64,000 nucleotides of DNA from Donghicola eburneus. Its GTDB lineage: Bacteria > Pseudomonadota > Alphaproteobacteria > Rhodobacterales > Rhodobacteraceae. Position numbers and translations under genes: made by a program. This document shows positions 1 through 7,271 of the stretch, piece after piece. Each line of letters begins with the position of its first letter. The stretch's first letter is position 1. The notes beneath the pieces are model-generated. The model did no database searches and had not been told where the DNA came from. It was given only the letters and a program-made list of their open reading frames with translations. The stretch covers positions 248,001 through 312,000 of the forward strand of contig NZ_FOXY01000001.1 in the NCBI RefSeq assembly GCF_900115865.1, in the 5' to 3' direction.

Positions 1-244
1 CTGAGGGGAATTATACCAACCTGAATCTGCCCGTGGATTGGCTGGGATTTTCCAAATCGATCTGACAGAAGTGACCAAGAATGGTGAAGACACTGACAAA
101 CCCCTGCGACCCTCGATATTCTGAAATCGACAACTCAAGTCCGGAAAACCTGTTAGTCGGTTGCCTTAATCCAAATAGAATTTTTTGCCGCATTGCGATA
201 GAAAGAGATATTCTTTCTTTCTATAGCTCTGGAGATTTCATCTC

Positions 245-1606
245 ATGACGACGGTTATTCAGATTCGCTCGCTCGACCCAAGTTTGAGTGTCAGCACGAC
301 ATCCGGTTTCATCTTTGATGCGTTTGCGGATCAGAGTTGGAGCGTGCTCACCACGGGCGGGGCCAATGCCTTTGCGGTGTTGGGTGTTGATCCGACAATC
401 GTCAATTATACGCCGATCGATGGCGCAACCTCCTACACCTTTACCGGCAGCTTTCCCGCGCGGATTGATCCGGCCCAAGAGTTTGACACTGACGACATCG
501 ACGCGTGGCACGCTGCAGCGGCTGACAGTCGGCTCTCTGAATTTCTGTATCACGATATCAGCGCGGGCACACTGACCCAGAGCGTCGAGTTCCAGTTCGC
601 TGAAGACGTGGATCTGAGCATTGGCCTGCTCGAGTTCTTTAACTTCGGGGACATCTTGGATCAGATCAACGGCCAGTCCGGCGAAGGAGTCGAAATCCGC
701 CTGACCCTACCAGATATGGACCGAGCCGCGACTGTAGAGATCGCGGGATCGGCTCATGGGGACAGCCTGTATGGCAGTCAGAACAACGACACCTTAGATG
801 CCGGCGATGGCGACGATTTTATCAAAGGCGGGGCAGGGCACGACAAGCTCTTTGGCCGCGCGGGCAACGATACTTTGCTCGGCAATAATGGGCGGGACAA
901 ACTTCATGGGGATGGAGGGCAGGATCTCTTGTTCGGTGCTGCTGGGAACGACAAACTCTACGGGGGCGCGGGCTTTGACGTTTTGAGAGGCAACGCCGGA
1001 AAAGACCTGCTCAAGGGGGGTGGTGGCACTGACGTCTTGCGCGGTGGCGCTGGCGGCGACTCTGTCGATGGCGGCGCGGGACACGATAGCTTGTGGCTCG
1101 ATGCCGGTCATGACTTCGGGAAAGGCGGTGCGGGGAACGACACAATCAAAGGCGCCAAGGGCAACGACAGCCTATGGGGCGAAAAGGGCAATGACGTGCT
1201 GGACGGCGGTACGGCAAACGACTCGTTGGTGGGCATGTCAGGCGACGACACGCTTCTGGGGGGTAAAGGGTCGGATACTCTGTTCGGCGGTGCGGGAAAC
1301 GACCGTTTGGACGCCGGTCACGGGGAAGACACCCTAGGTGGCGGTGATGGCGACGACGTCTTTGTGTTTTCGACCTTCTGGGGGCGGGACACGGTCCTCG
1401 ATTATGAGCTGGGTGTCGATATGTTGCGCATTGACGACCTTGCCACGGACGGCATCACCGACCAAGACGCACTGGTCGAGGCTTATGGCGGAGTGAACGC
1501 CCAAGGCGACGTGGTTTTTGACCTTGGTAATGGCAACGTCATCACGCTGCTTGGCGTGACAGAGGCGGCGCTAGATGTGATCGCCGAGGACATCGTGATC
1601 TTCTAA
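245..1606 (+). CDS. RTX calcium-binding repeat protein, function of N-terminal domain unknown
   Basis: A 453-residue acidic protein without a Sec signal peptide. Residues about 175 to 375 are a run of glycine- and aspartate-rich nonapeptides of the GGxGxDxLx type (for example GGAGNDTI, GGAGNDRL), which fold as a calcium-binding beta-roll in the RTX family. The last 75 residues (DDVFVFSTFWGRDTVLDYELG and onward) look like the C-terminal cap and type I secretion region found on such proteins. The first 170 residues have no motif I recognise, so the activity is unknown. Export by an ABC-type (type I) secreter is inferred from the family; no secreter genes are in the window. The ATG follows a weak GGAG. 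It is convergent with the next gene. Confidence 0.85.
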   Translation: MTTVIQIRSLDPSLSVSTTSGFIFDAFADQSWSVLTTGGANAFAVLGVDPTIVNYTPIDGATSYTFTGSFPARIDPAQEFDTDDIDAWHAAAADSRLSEFLYHDISAGTLTQSVEFQFAEDVDLSIGLLEFFNFGDILDQINGQSGEGVEIRLTLPDMDRAATVEIAGSAHGDSLYGSQNNDTLDAGDGDDFIKGGAGHDKLFGRAGNDTLLGNNGRDKLHGDGGQDLLFGAAGNDKLYGGAGFDVLRGNAGKDLLKGGGGTDVLRGGAGGDSVDGGAGHDSLWLDAGHDFGKGGAGNDTIKGAKGNDSLWGEKGNDVLDGGTANDSLVGMSGDDTLLGGKGSDTLFGGAGNDRLDAGHGEDTLGGGDGDDVFVFSTFWGRDTVLDYELGVDMLRIDDLATDGITDQDALVEAYGGVNAQGDVVFDLGNGNVITLLGVTEAALDVIAEDIVIF

Positions 1607-1631
1607 CCGGCAACCCGAGCAGTAAGGTTAA

Positions 1632-1656
1632 GCGCTGACAGGGGCCCCGTCAGCGC
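1632..1656. terminator. Hairpin between convergent genes
   Basis: A perfect 8-bp inverted repeat, GCGCTGAC and GTCAGCGC, flanks a 9-nt loop in the 55-bp gap between two convergent genes. It has no long T run, but its position fits a shared terminator. Confidence 0.55.
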
Positions 1657-1661
1657 GTCCA

Positions 1662-3143
1662 TCAATCGGTGATCACGATTTGATCTGTCGTAATGCCTGG
1701 CGTGCCATCCAGACGAATGACAGCTAAGCCGCCTTTGATGCCTTGGTACGCTTTGTATTTGACCATGACGTCTGTGTAGCTGCCATCCTCTGCTTCGACA
1801 ATGTCGATGCTTTTGACCGCGTTGTGTGAAGAGAATACGCCGACCTGCAAGACATCTTCTTCTGGATCGAAATCTGTGATGCGCATGTAGATATCGTCGG
1901 CTTCACCGCGATAGGCGTTCCGCACTTGGGCATCAAATGTGTCTGCGCCTTCGCCGCCGGTGACTGTGGCTGCGCCGTCTTCGTCGCGGAAAAAGTTCCA
2001 CACGGTAAACAGATCATCGCCCGCGCCGCCAACGCCCATGCTGCCACTATCGACACTCAGGTGGTCATCGCCGGTTCCGCCATAGCCTGTCGCGCCATTG
2101 TTGATGCTAACGAAATCTGCGCCGCCGCCGCCGCGCGCGACGGCGCCGCTCCCCGAAACATTAAGGTTGTCATCACCGGATTCGCCGTGAATGACAGCGT
2201 TGTCTGTATCGTAGGCACTGATCGTATCGTCTCCGGCGCCGCCACGGGCCAAAATCTCTCCTCCAGAGAAGCGCGCGCTGTCGTCGCCCGCCCCAAGAGA
2301 GAACGTGCCGCCCAAGGCTGTAACTTGGTCGTCGCCAGCGCCGCTATCTATCACGGTATCAACGCCGGTCACTTCAATCCGGTCATCGCCCGCGCCGCCG
2401 ATGATAGACGCATGGTCCCCCGCGCTTTCTAGAATGTCGTCGCCACCAGCACCGTCGAGCGTCAGGCCGTCCGTTTCTGCGTAAAACCATTCCGCAAAGT
2501 CCGATCCGGTGGTGTCCTCGGTCACGGTTTCTTGTGCCAGACCATCACGAAGTTCCACGTAGTCCTCTGGCAAAAAGGACCCGAGGTTATCGCCATCAGT
2601 CACGGCTTCCAGATAGTAGCCTTTGATCGGGACATTCGATGTAATCCCGCCAAGCCGGTCGGCAGGGCTCTCGACCTCGTCTGAAACGCCTTTGAGGTCG
2701 ACGGTCGCGATCAGCTCCAGACCGAAATGCTCTTCGAACCTTGGCAGATTATAATTGTACAGGGTCTGTGTCCCCTCTGGAACGGGGCCAGCATCGGGCA
2801 TCTCCACTTGGGTCTCCCAAGAAACGCTGGACCAATCCACATCTTCGGGGACCAGATAGAATCGTGCTTCGTCGGTCTTTACAAAGTCATCGGGGTCGTC
2901 CTGCGTGTCCTTAAAATAGATCACAGCAAGCGAACGTGTCTCGTCCTCTGGCACCTGGATATCGACACCGTCGTTCTGGCTTATGTTGACGACTGTGCTG
3001 GCCGCTGGCGTTTCTGCCGTCTCTTGGTCGGAGTCAGGGACTGGGTCCGCGCCGTCATCGTCGCCTCCGTCATTGTCCTGATCCATAAAAAACGTCCCGA
3101 GCGAAAGCCCAGCCATGAGGGCGAGTAATCCAAGTTCAACCAA
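1662..3143 (-). CDS. Membrane-anchored protein with degenerate RTX-like repeats
   Basis: About 493 residues. A single hydrophobic segment lies at the extreme N terminus (VELGLLALMAGLSLG), followed by a very acidic stretch rich in D and G, then a domain without known motifs. From residue about 225 there is a beta-roll-like array with irregular repeats (GAGGDDIL, GGAGDDRI, GGGADFV). The C-terminal part (ITDFDPEEDVLQVGV) resembles the end of RTX proteins. I chose a TTG start at 3143 because it follows AGGAAC and gives the short hydrophobic N terminus common in rhodobacterial calcium-binding proteins. A TTG at 3191 would add 16 residues. The repeats depart from the consensus, so calcium binding is less certain than in its neighbour. 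Confidence 0.75.
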   Translation of the reverse strand: MVELGLLALMAGLSLGTFFMDQDNDGGDDDGADPVPDSDQETAETPAASTVVNISQNDGVDIQVPEDETRSLAVIYFKDTQDDPDDFVKTDEARFYLVPEDVDWSSVSWETQVEMPDAGPVPEGTQTLYNYNLPRFEEHFGLELIATVDLKGVSDEVESPADRLGGITSNVPIKGYYLEAVTDGDNLGSFLPEDYVELRDGLAQETVTEDTTGSDFAEWFYAETDGLTLDGAGGDDILESAGDHASIIGGAGDDRIEVTGVDTVIDSGAGDDQVTALGGTFSLGAGDDSARFSGGEILARGGAGDDTISAYDTDNAVIHGESGDDNLNVSGSGAVARGGGGADFVSINNGATGYGGTGDDHLSVDSGSMGVGGAGDDLFTVWNFFRDEDGAATVTGGEGADTFDAQVRNAYRGEADDIYMRITDFDPEEDVLQVGVFSSHNAVKSIDIVEAEDGSYTDVMVKYKAYQGIKGGLAVIRLDGTPGITTDQIVITD

Positions 3144-3523
3144 TGCACCGTTCCTGAAACAAAAGTTCTTATTGTTATGTAAGCGAAACAACCGTGAGTA
3201 TAACGAGAGCCCTACCCGAAAGAATAGAGGTTTTCCGGAGTAATCGAATTTTTATCCGCTTTTTCATGTGTTTCTGCCGCGCCGCGATTGGGAAGGCTTG
3301 GCTTGCAGGATGATATTTCTCGAAAGCCAAACCTTCGCCCCACTGGCCAGACAGTAAGCGCGGCCCGCACGGCAACCAAATCCTTTACATGGGGCGGCGC
3401 TGCTGGGTCTGTGCCCGTGGGTACCATCTCTCTGGCCCAAAGAAATAAGGCGCTCTGCAAGATTTCAGGGAACAAAGGGTCCTGCTTTTCTCTTGGGTCC
3501 CCATACGGAAAGAGGATTGTTTC
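3144..3523. other. Intergenic region between divergent genes
   Basis: About 380 bases separate the start of the leftward RTX-like gene from the start of the DUF1206 gene. Open frames here run antisense to each other and lack ribosome sites, so I see no gene. It must hold the promoters of both neighbours, but I could not place them. Confidence 0.5.
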
Positions 3524-4354
3524 ATGGCAGAGCGGGCACCCGTCTGGGTCGAGTATTTGATGCGGGCAGGATACGCTGCACGCGGTGTAGTTTACCTTTT
3601 GACCGGTGGTCTGGCGCTCTTGTCGGCGTGGCACGGCGGCTCGGGCGAGGATAAGAAGGGCGCTCTGAGTTCTTTGTTCGGACAGCCTTTTGGCCAATTT
3701 ATCATTCTGGCGATTGCAGCGGGGCTCTTGTGCTACGGCATATGGCGTCTGGTCTGCGGCTACATGGATTTAGAAGACGAGGGCAACGAGACCAAGGGCC
3801 TGATTGCGCGGATTGGCCAAGGTCTGAGCGGCGCTGTCAACGTCGCCCTGTCGCTATCCATTGCGCGCTTCGCCCTTGGAAGCAGTGGCGGCGGTGATGG
3901 CAAAGAGGCTTTGACCTCCAAGCTGCTCGCCATGCCCTTTGGACAGATCATTGTGGGGGCCGTTGGGTTGGGTGTGATCGGCGCTGGCCTTGCTTACCTG
4001 TACAAAGGCTGGTCCGAGAAATACCGTGAAAACCTGCGCTGGTCGCCCATTTTGGAGAAACTCTCGACCCCGATCCGGCTGGGCCTGATGGCGCGCGGCG
4101 TCGTCGTGGCCATCATCGGCGGTTTCTTCTTGTTTGCTGCAATGCAAGCCGATGCGGACCAAGCGGGGGGCCTGTCTCAAGCCTTTGAATTTGTGCGGAG
4201 CCAAGCCTATGGCCGATACCTCTTGGGATTTTTGGCGGCGGGGATGTTCGCCTTTGGCATCTATTGCTGGATCGAGACAATCTACCGCGTCCTGCCGACG
4301 CGCCAGAGCAAGGGGACAAAGACCATTGCTCAGCATCTCAAAGCACATGCCTGA
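3524..4354 (+). CDS. DUF1206 family integral membrane protein
   Basis: 276 residues with six predicted membrane segments arranged as three similar two-helix units. Each unit starts with a motif like MRAGYAARGVVYLLTGG (about residues 12, 105 and 190; the third reads LMARGVVVAIIGG). This three-fold layout is the mark of the DUF1206 family, whose biochemical role is unknown. The ATG is preceded by AAAGAGGA. The gene stands alone and is followed by a good hairpin terminator. Confidence 0.85.
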   Translation: MAERAPVWVEYLMRAGYAARGVVYLLTGGLALLSAWHGGSGEDKKGALSSLFGQPFGQFIILAIAAGLLCYGIWRLVCGYMDLEDEGNETKGLIARIGQGLSGAVNVALSLSIARFALGSSGGGDGKEALTSKLLAMPFGQIIVGAVGLGVIGAGLAYLYKGWSEKYRENLRWSPILEKLSTPIRLGLMARGVVVAIIGGFFLFAAMQADADQAGGLSQAFEFVRSQAYGRYLLGFLAAGMFAFGIYCWIETIYRVLPTRQSKGTKTIAQHLKAHA

Positions 4355-4413
4355 GTTTGGGTGCGCCGCAGCGGTACGATGTGCGCGTGAGCCAGCACCA
4401 AGAACATGAGAGC

Positions 4414-4438
4414 AGGGGCGCATTTTCAGCGCCCCTTT
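4414..4438 (+). terminator. Rho-independent terminator after the DUF1206 gene
   Basis: The 8-bp stem AGGGGCGC/GCGCCCCT with loop ATTTTCA is followed by TTT. It lies 60 bp after the DUF1206 stop codon. Confidence 0.7.
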
Positions 4439-4524
4439 GGCTACCTGCACAGGTGACCTGCCCCTTAGCTTGGCGGTAGATAAGCCTAGGAGCCAAATCT
4501 GGCCGAAGCAGCAGGAGATCCGCC

Positions 4525-4908
4525 ATGAGCACATTCGACGAAGACCTCTTCCTCAAGGGGCTGGAGCAACGCAAAGCGACCCTGGGCGCGGAGTACGTTG
4601 AGAAGAATTTGGCCGCCGCTGATGATTTTACCCGTCCGTTCCAAGAGGCCATGACCGCTTGGTGCTGGGGCTTTGGCTGGGGCGACGATGTGATCGACCC
4701 CAAGACGCGGTCCATGATGAACCTGTCGATGATAGGTGCCTTGGGCAAAATGCATGAATGGGAAATTCATTGCCGCGGCGCAATCAACAACGGCGTCTCG
4801 CCTGATGAAATTCGCGCCATTATCCACGTGGTGGGCATCTATTGCGGTGTCCCGCAGGCGCTAGAGTGTTTCCGCGTGGCGCGCAAAGTCCTAAGCGAAA
4901 CCGACTGA
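4525..4908 (+). CDS. Carboxymuconolactone decarboxylase family protein
   Basis: 127 residues, the usual size for a single-domain gamma-carboxymuconolactone decarboxylase (PcaC-like/AhpD-like) protein. The all-helical core is visible: DPKTRSMMNLSMIGALGKMHEW, then the CRGAINNGVSPDEIRAIIHVVGIYCGVPQALECFRVA stretch typical of the family (quoted as two parts). There is no CxxC pair, so an AhpD-type peroxidase role is unlikely. It is not in a protocatechuate operon, so the substrate is open. The ATG follows AGGAGATCCGCC. Confidence 0.8.
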   Translation: MSTFDEDLFLKGLEQRKATLGAEYVEKNLAAADDFTRPFQEAMTAWCWGFGWGDDVIDPKTRSMMNLSMIGALGKMHEWEIHCRGAINNGVSPDEIRAIIHVVGIYCGVPQALECFRVARKVLSETD

Positions 4909-4992
4909 GACATTTGTGGCTCTTGTGAACGCGCGGGTCCGCCGCCTAAGAATGGCTCTGAGCCGGATTTAAAATTCGAGTAAAGGAATGTG

Positions 4993-5937
4993 ATGGATAA
5001 GACGTCGCAAGTGCTCTTTGTGTTTGTGGGGGAATTCACCCACCTTGCGTTCTCGAACGCCCTTGAACCTTTGCGCATTGCGAACCGCATGTCAGGTGAG
5101 CGTCTGTACTCTTGGTCCTTCATGTCTGCGGACGGCGCGCCTGTTACGGCCTCGAACGAGGTGCGGATGATGGTGGATCACAGCTTTGCTGACGTGGTGA
5201 AGTATGACTACCTGTTTCTGGTGCCCGGCAACGACCTGCGCGACCATATCGACAAACCTTTGCTCTCGCTCTTGCGCCGTGCCCGCTACCAAGGCGCGAC
5301 CATCGCAACCTTCTGTTCCGGCGCCTTTGCCTTTGCAGAGGCTGGACTGCTAGATGATCAAGAGGCTGCGCTGCACTGGGAATTTCACGCGCCCTTCAAA
5401 GAAGAATTCCCACAGGTCCATCTAAGTAATGCGGTGTTCATCAAGAACGGACCGGTGATGACCGCGGCCGGCGGGCAAGCTGCGGCGGATCTGGTGCTGT
5501 CTCTAATTCAGGACACCCATGGGCGGGCCTTGGCAGAGACCGTCTCTGATCAGATGCTGTACAACACCGTGCGGCAGGGTGGTGCGCCACAGCGCGTGTC
5601 CTTTCAGGCGCGCTACGGCATTCGGTCAGAGAAGCTCTCGCAAGCCATCCGGATTATGGAGCGGGATCTGGACCAGATCATTACCATGACCGACGTGGCC
5701 GAGGAATCCGGCGTTTCGAACCGGCAGTTGGAGCGGCTGTTCAAACGGTATCTGGATGTGACGCCTAAAAAGTACCTCATGTCCCTGAGGTTGGCCAAGG
5801 GGCGCCAATTGCTCCAGGAAACCGAGATGTCGGTGACCGAAGTGACCTTGGCCTGCGGATTTGAAAACCCCAGCCATTTCAGCAGGCTATACCGTCAAAC
5901 CTTTGGCGTCACCCCACGGGAACAACGCGCCATTTAA
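4993..5937 (+). CDS. GlxA-family transcriptional regulator (DJ-1/PfpI plus AraC HTH)
   Basis: About 314 residues. Residues 5 to 190 form a class I glutamine amidotransferase-like (DJ-1/PfpI) domain with the conserved FCSGAF elbow (Cys about 108) and the AGLLDDQEAALHW motif. Residues 215 to 312 carry two AraC-type helix-turn-helices (DVAEESGVSNRQLERLF and VTEVTLACGFENPSHFSRLYR). This architecture matches GlxA/GbdR/CdhR regulators, which often control betaine, carnitine or arginine use. The target here is not evident, since no such genes adjoin it. I chose ATG 4993, 5 nt after AAGGA; a GTG lies one codon upstream. Confidence 0.88.
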   Translation: MDKTSQVLFVFVGEFTHLAFSNALEPLRIANRMSGERLYSWSFMSADGAPVTASNEVRMMVDHSFADVVKYDYLFLVPGNDLRDHIDKPLLSLLRRARYQGATIATFCSGAFAFAEAGLLDDQEAALHWEFHAPFKEEFPQVHLSNAVFIKNGPVMTAAGGQAAADLVLSLIQDTHGRALAETVSDQMLYNTVRQGGAPQRVSFQARYGIRSEKLSQAIRIMERDLDQIITMTDVAEESGVSNRQLERLFKRYLDVTPKKYLMSLRLAKGRQLLQETEMSVTEVTLACGFENPSHFSRLYRQTFGVTPREQRAI

Positions 5938-5941
5938 GTCA

Positions 5942-5969
5942 GGCGCGGCAAACGTTTGAATGCCGCGCC
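5942..5969. terminator. Hairpin between regulator gene and small leftward gene
   Basis: The 9-bp perfect inverted repeat GGCGCGGCA/TGCCGCGCC with a 10-nt loop starts 5 bp after the regulator stop codon and lies just past the end of the 27-codon gene on the other strand. It probably serves both. Confidence 0.6.
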
Positions 5970-5979
5970 CCTCGGGTGC

Positions 5980-6063
5980 TTAGACCAGCTGCAGGATCAG
6001 CGCTGGGACGGCCAGCATGCCGCCACAAATCAGGGTCATCGCAAGGCCTAGACCTTTGAACAT
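5980..6063 (-). CDS. Small hydrophobic peptide, 27 residues
   Basis: The translated sequence begins MFKGLGLAMTLICGGML and ends VPALILQLV, then TAA. It is a single membrane-spanning segment with one charged residue (Lys 3). The ATG is preceded by a strong ribosome site, CAGGAGGAG, five bases upstream, which is the main reason to believe it is translated. It lies alone between a regulator and an MDR oxidoreductase and faces away from the latter. No function can be given. It could also be a leader peptide, but no gene follows it on the same strand. Confidence 0.5.
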   Translation of the reverse strand: MFKGLGLAMTLICGGMLAVPALILQLV

Positions 6064-6248
6064 CGTTTCTCCTCCTGTTCGCATTGTAGAGTGATGAGCG
6101 ATCTAGAACGCGGCGGCGGCGCGTCCATGCGGTGACCGGTCGCGCCGGTCACGATTTCAGGGATATACGATCGGGTCCTTTCTTTGGCCGCCACAACGGG
6201 GCAAGGTTCGCCCCAGCTAATAGGCCAAACTCATCGAAGGGGAGGATG

Positions 6249-7238
6249 ATGCGCGCAATCACATACAACCGTTTCGGCGCTGCAGCCGAGGTTCTGGAAC
6301 TGCAAGAGGTCGAAACGCCGGCCCCTGCAGCCGGCGAAGTTCTGGTCGGACTGAAAGTGTCGGGGGTGAATCCCTCGGACGTCAAGGCACGGGCAGGCAC
6401 GCGGCCTGGCGTCACAGAGCCGCCCTTTCCGCTCGTCATCCCCCACAGCGACGGCGCGGGTGTAATCGAAGCGGTGGGAGAGGGCGTCGACACCGCCCGC
6501 GTGGGTCAGAGGGTCTGGATCTGGAACGGTCAATGGCAGCGCGCCTTTGGCACGGCGGCCGAATACATTGCGGTGCCGTCGTTACAGGCGGTCCCGCTGC
6601 CTGATGTCACCAGCTTTGAAGAGGGCGCCATTCTGGGGATCCCCGGAATGACCGCCGTCCAGAGCGTGCTGGGCGGTGGCGATGTCAGGGGCAAAACCGT
6701 GCTGGTCTCTGGCGGGGCAGGGACCGTCGGCAACTTGGCGGTCCAAGTCGCTGCGGCTTCGGGGGCCCGTGTTTTTGCCACAGCACGAGGCGAGGCAGGC
6801 ATCGCCGCGGCCAAGGTTGCAGGGGCCGAGCAGGTCTTTGACTACAGCGCGTCCGATCTGGCCGAGCAGGTGCTAGATGCCACTGATGGCGATTTGATTG
6901 ACCGGATTGTAGAGGTCGAGTTTGGCGCAAATGCCGAAACCAACACCAAGCTAATCGCAGAGCGCGGCACCATTGCGGCCTATGGCTCGGCCAAGGACAT
7001 GTCGCCTGTCATGCCGTTTTATCCACTGATGTTCAAAGCTGTGACGCTAGAGTTGGTGCTGGTTTATATCCTGAGCGCGGACCAGCGGGCCAATTGCGCA
7101 GTTCAATTGACCGACCTGCTAGAGCGCAAGGCGCTGGCGATGCGGGTGGCCGAGGTGATGCCGCTTGCGGACTGCGCCAAAGCGCACGATATCGTGGCCT
7201 CTGGTCAGCGCGCGGGCGCGGTTTTGCTAGAGGTTTAA
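6249..7238 (+). CDS. Zinc-independent MDR oxidoreductase, NADPH:quinone reductase-like
   Basis: 329 residues, medium-chain dehydrogenase/reductase fold. The N-terminal GroES-like part starts MRAITYNRFGAAAEVLELQE and contains VSGVNPSDVKARAG, the signature of quinone oxidoreductase/zeta-crystallin members. The nucleotide-binding motif is SGGAGTVGNLAVQVA (about residue 150). Catalytic-zinc ligands are missing, as expected for this branch. It would use NADPH to reduce quinones or activated alkenes; the physiological substrate is unknown. Frames extend upstream to a GTG at 6132, but the ribosome site GAAGGGGAGG points to ATG 6249 (or the adjacent ATG 6246). It is convergent with the lipase gene. 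Confidence 0.85.
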   Translation: MRAITYNRFGAAAEVLELQEVETPAPAAGEVLVGLKVSGVNPSDVKARAGTRPGVTEPPFPLVIPHSDGAGVIEAVGEGVDTARVGQRVWIWNGQWQRAFGTAAEYIAVPSLQAVPLPDVTSFEEGAILGIPGMTAVQSVLGGGDVRGKTVLVSGGAGTVGNLAVQVAAASGARVFATARGEAGIAAAKVAGAEQVFDYSASDLAEQVLDATDGDLIDRIVEVEFGANAETNTKLIAERGTIAAYGSAKDMSPVMPFYPLMFKAVTLELVLVYILSADQRANCAVQLTDLLERKALAMRVAEVMPLADCAKAHDIVASGQRAGAVLLEV

Positions 7239-7242
7239 ACAC

Positions 7243-7262
7243 GCGCGGGGCCTGCCCCGCGC
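7243..7262. terminator. GC-rich hairpin between convergent genes
   Basis: GCGCGGGGC/GCCCCGCGC is nearly contiguous with a two-base centre, in the 33-bp gap between the oxidoreductase and lipase stops. It is likely a bidirectional terminator. Confidence 0.55.
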
Positions 7263-7271
7263 GGTTCGCAA

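Noticed and set aside
1-244. Possible partial or small gene at the left edge (minus-strand frame 11-193)
   Set aside because: No ribosome site, no recognisable product and AT-rich promoter-like sequence; more likely the upstream region of the first RTX gene.
3212-3697. A 161-codon frame on the minus strand across the 3.2-3.7 kb gap
   Set aside because: It overlaps the start of the DUF1206 gene antisense, and shows no domain or ribosome site.
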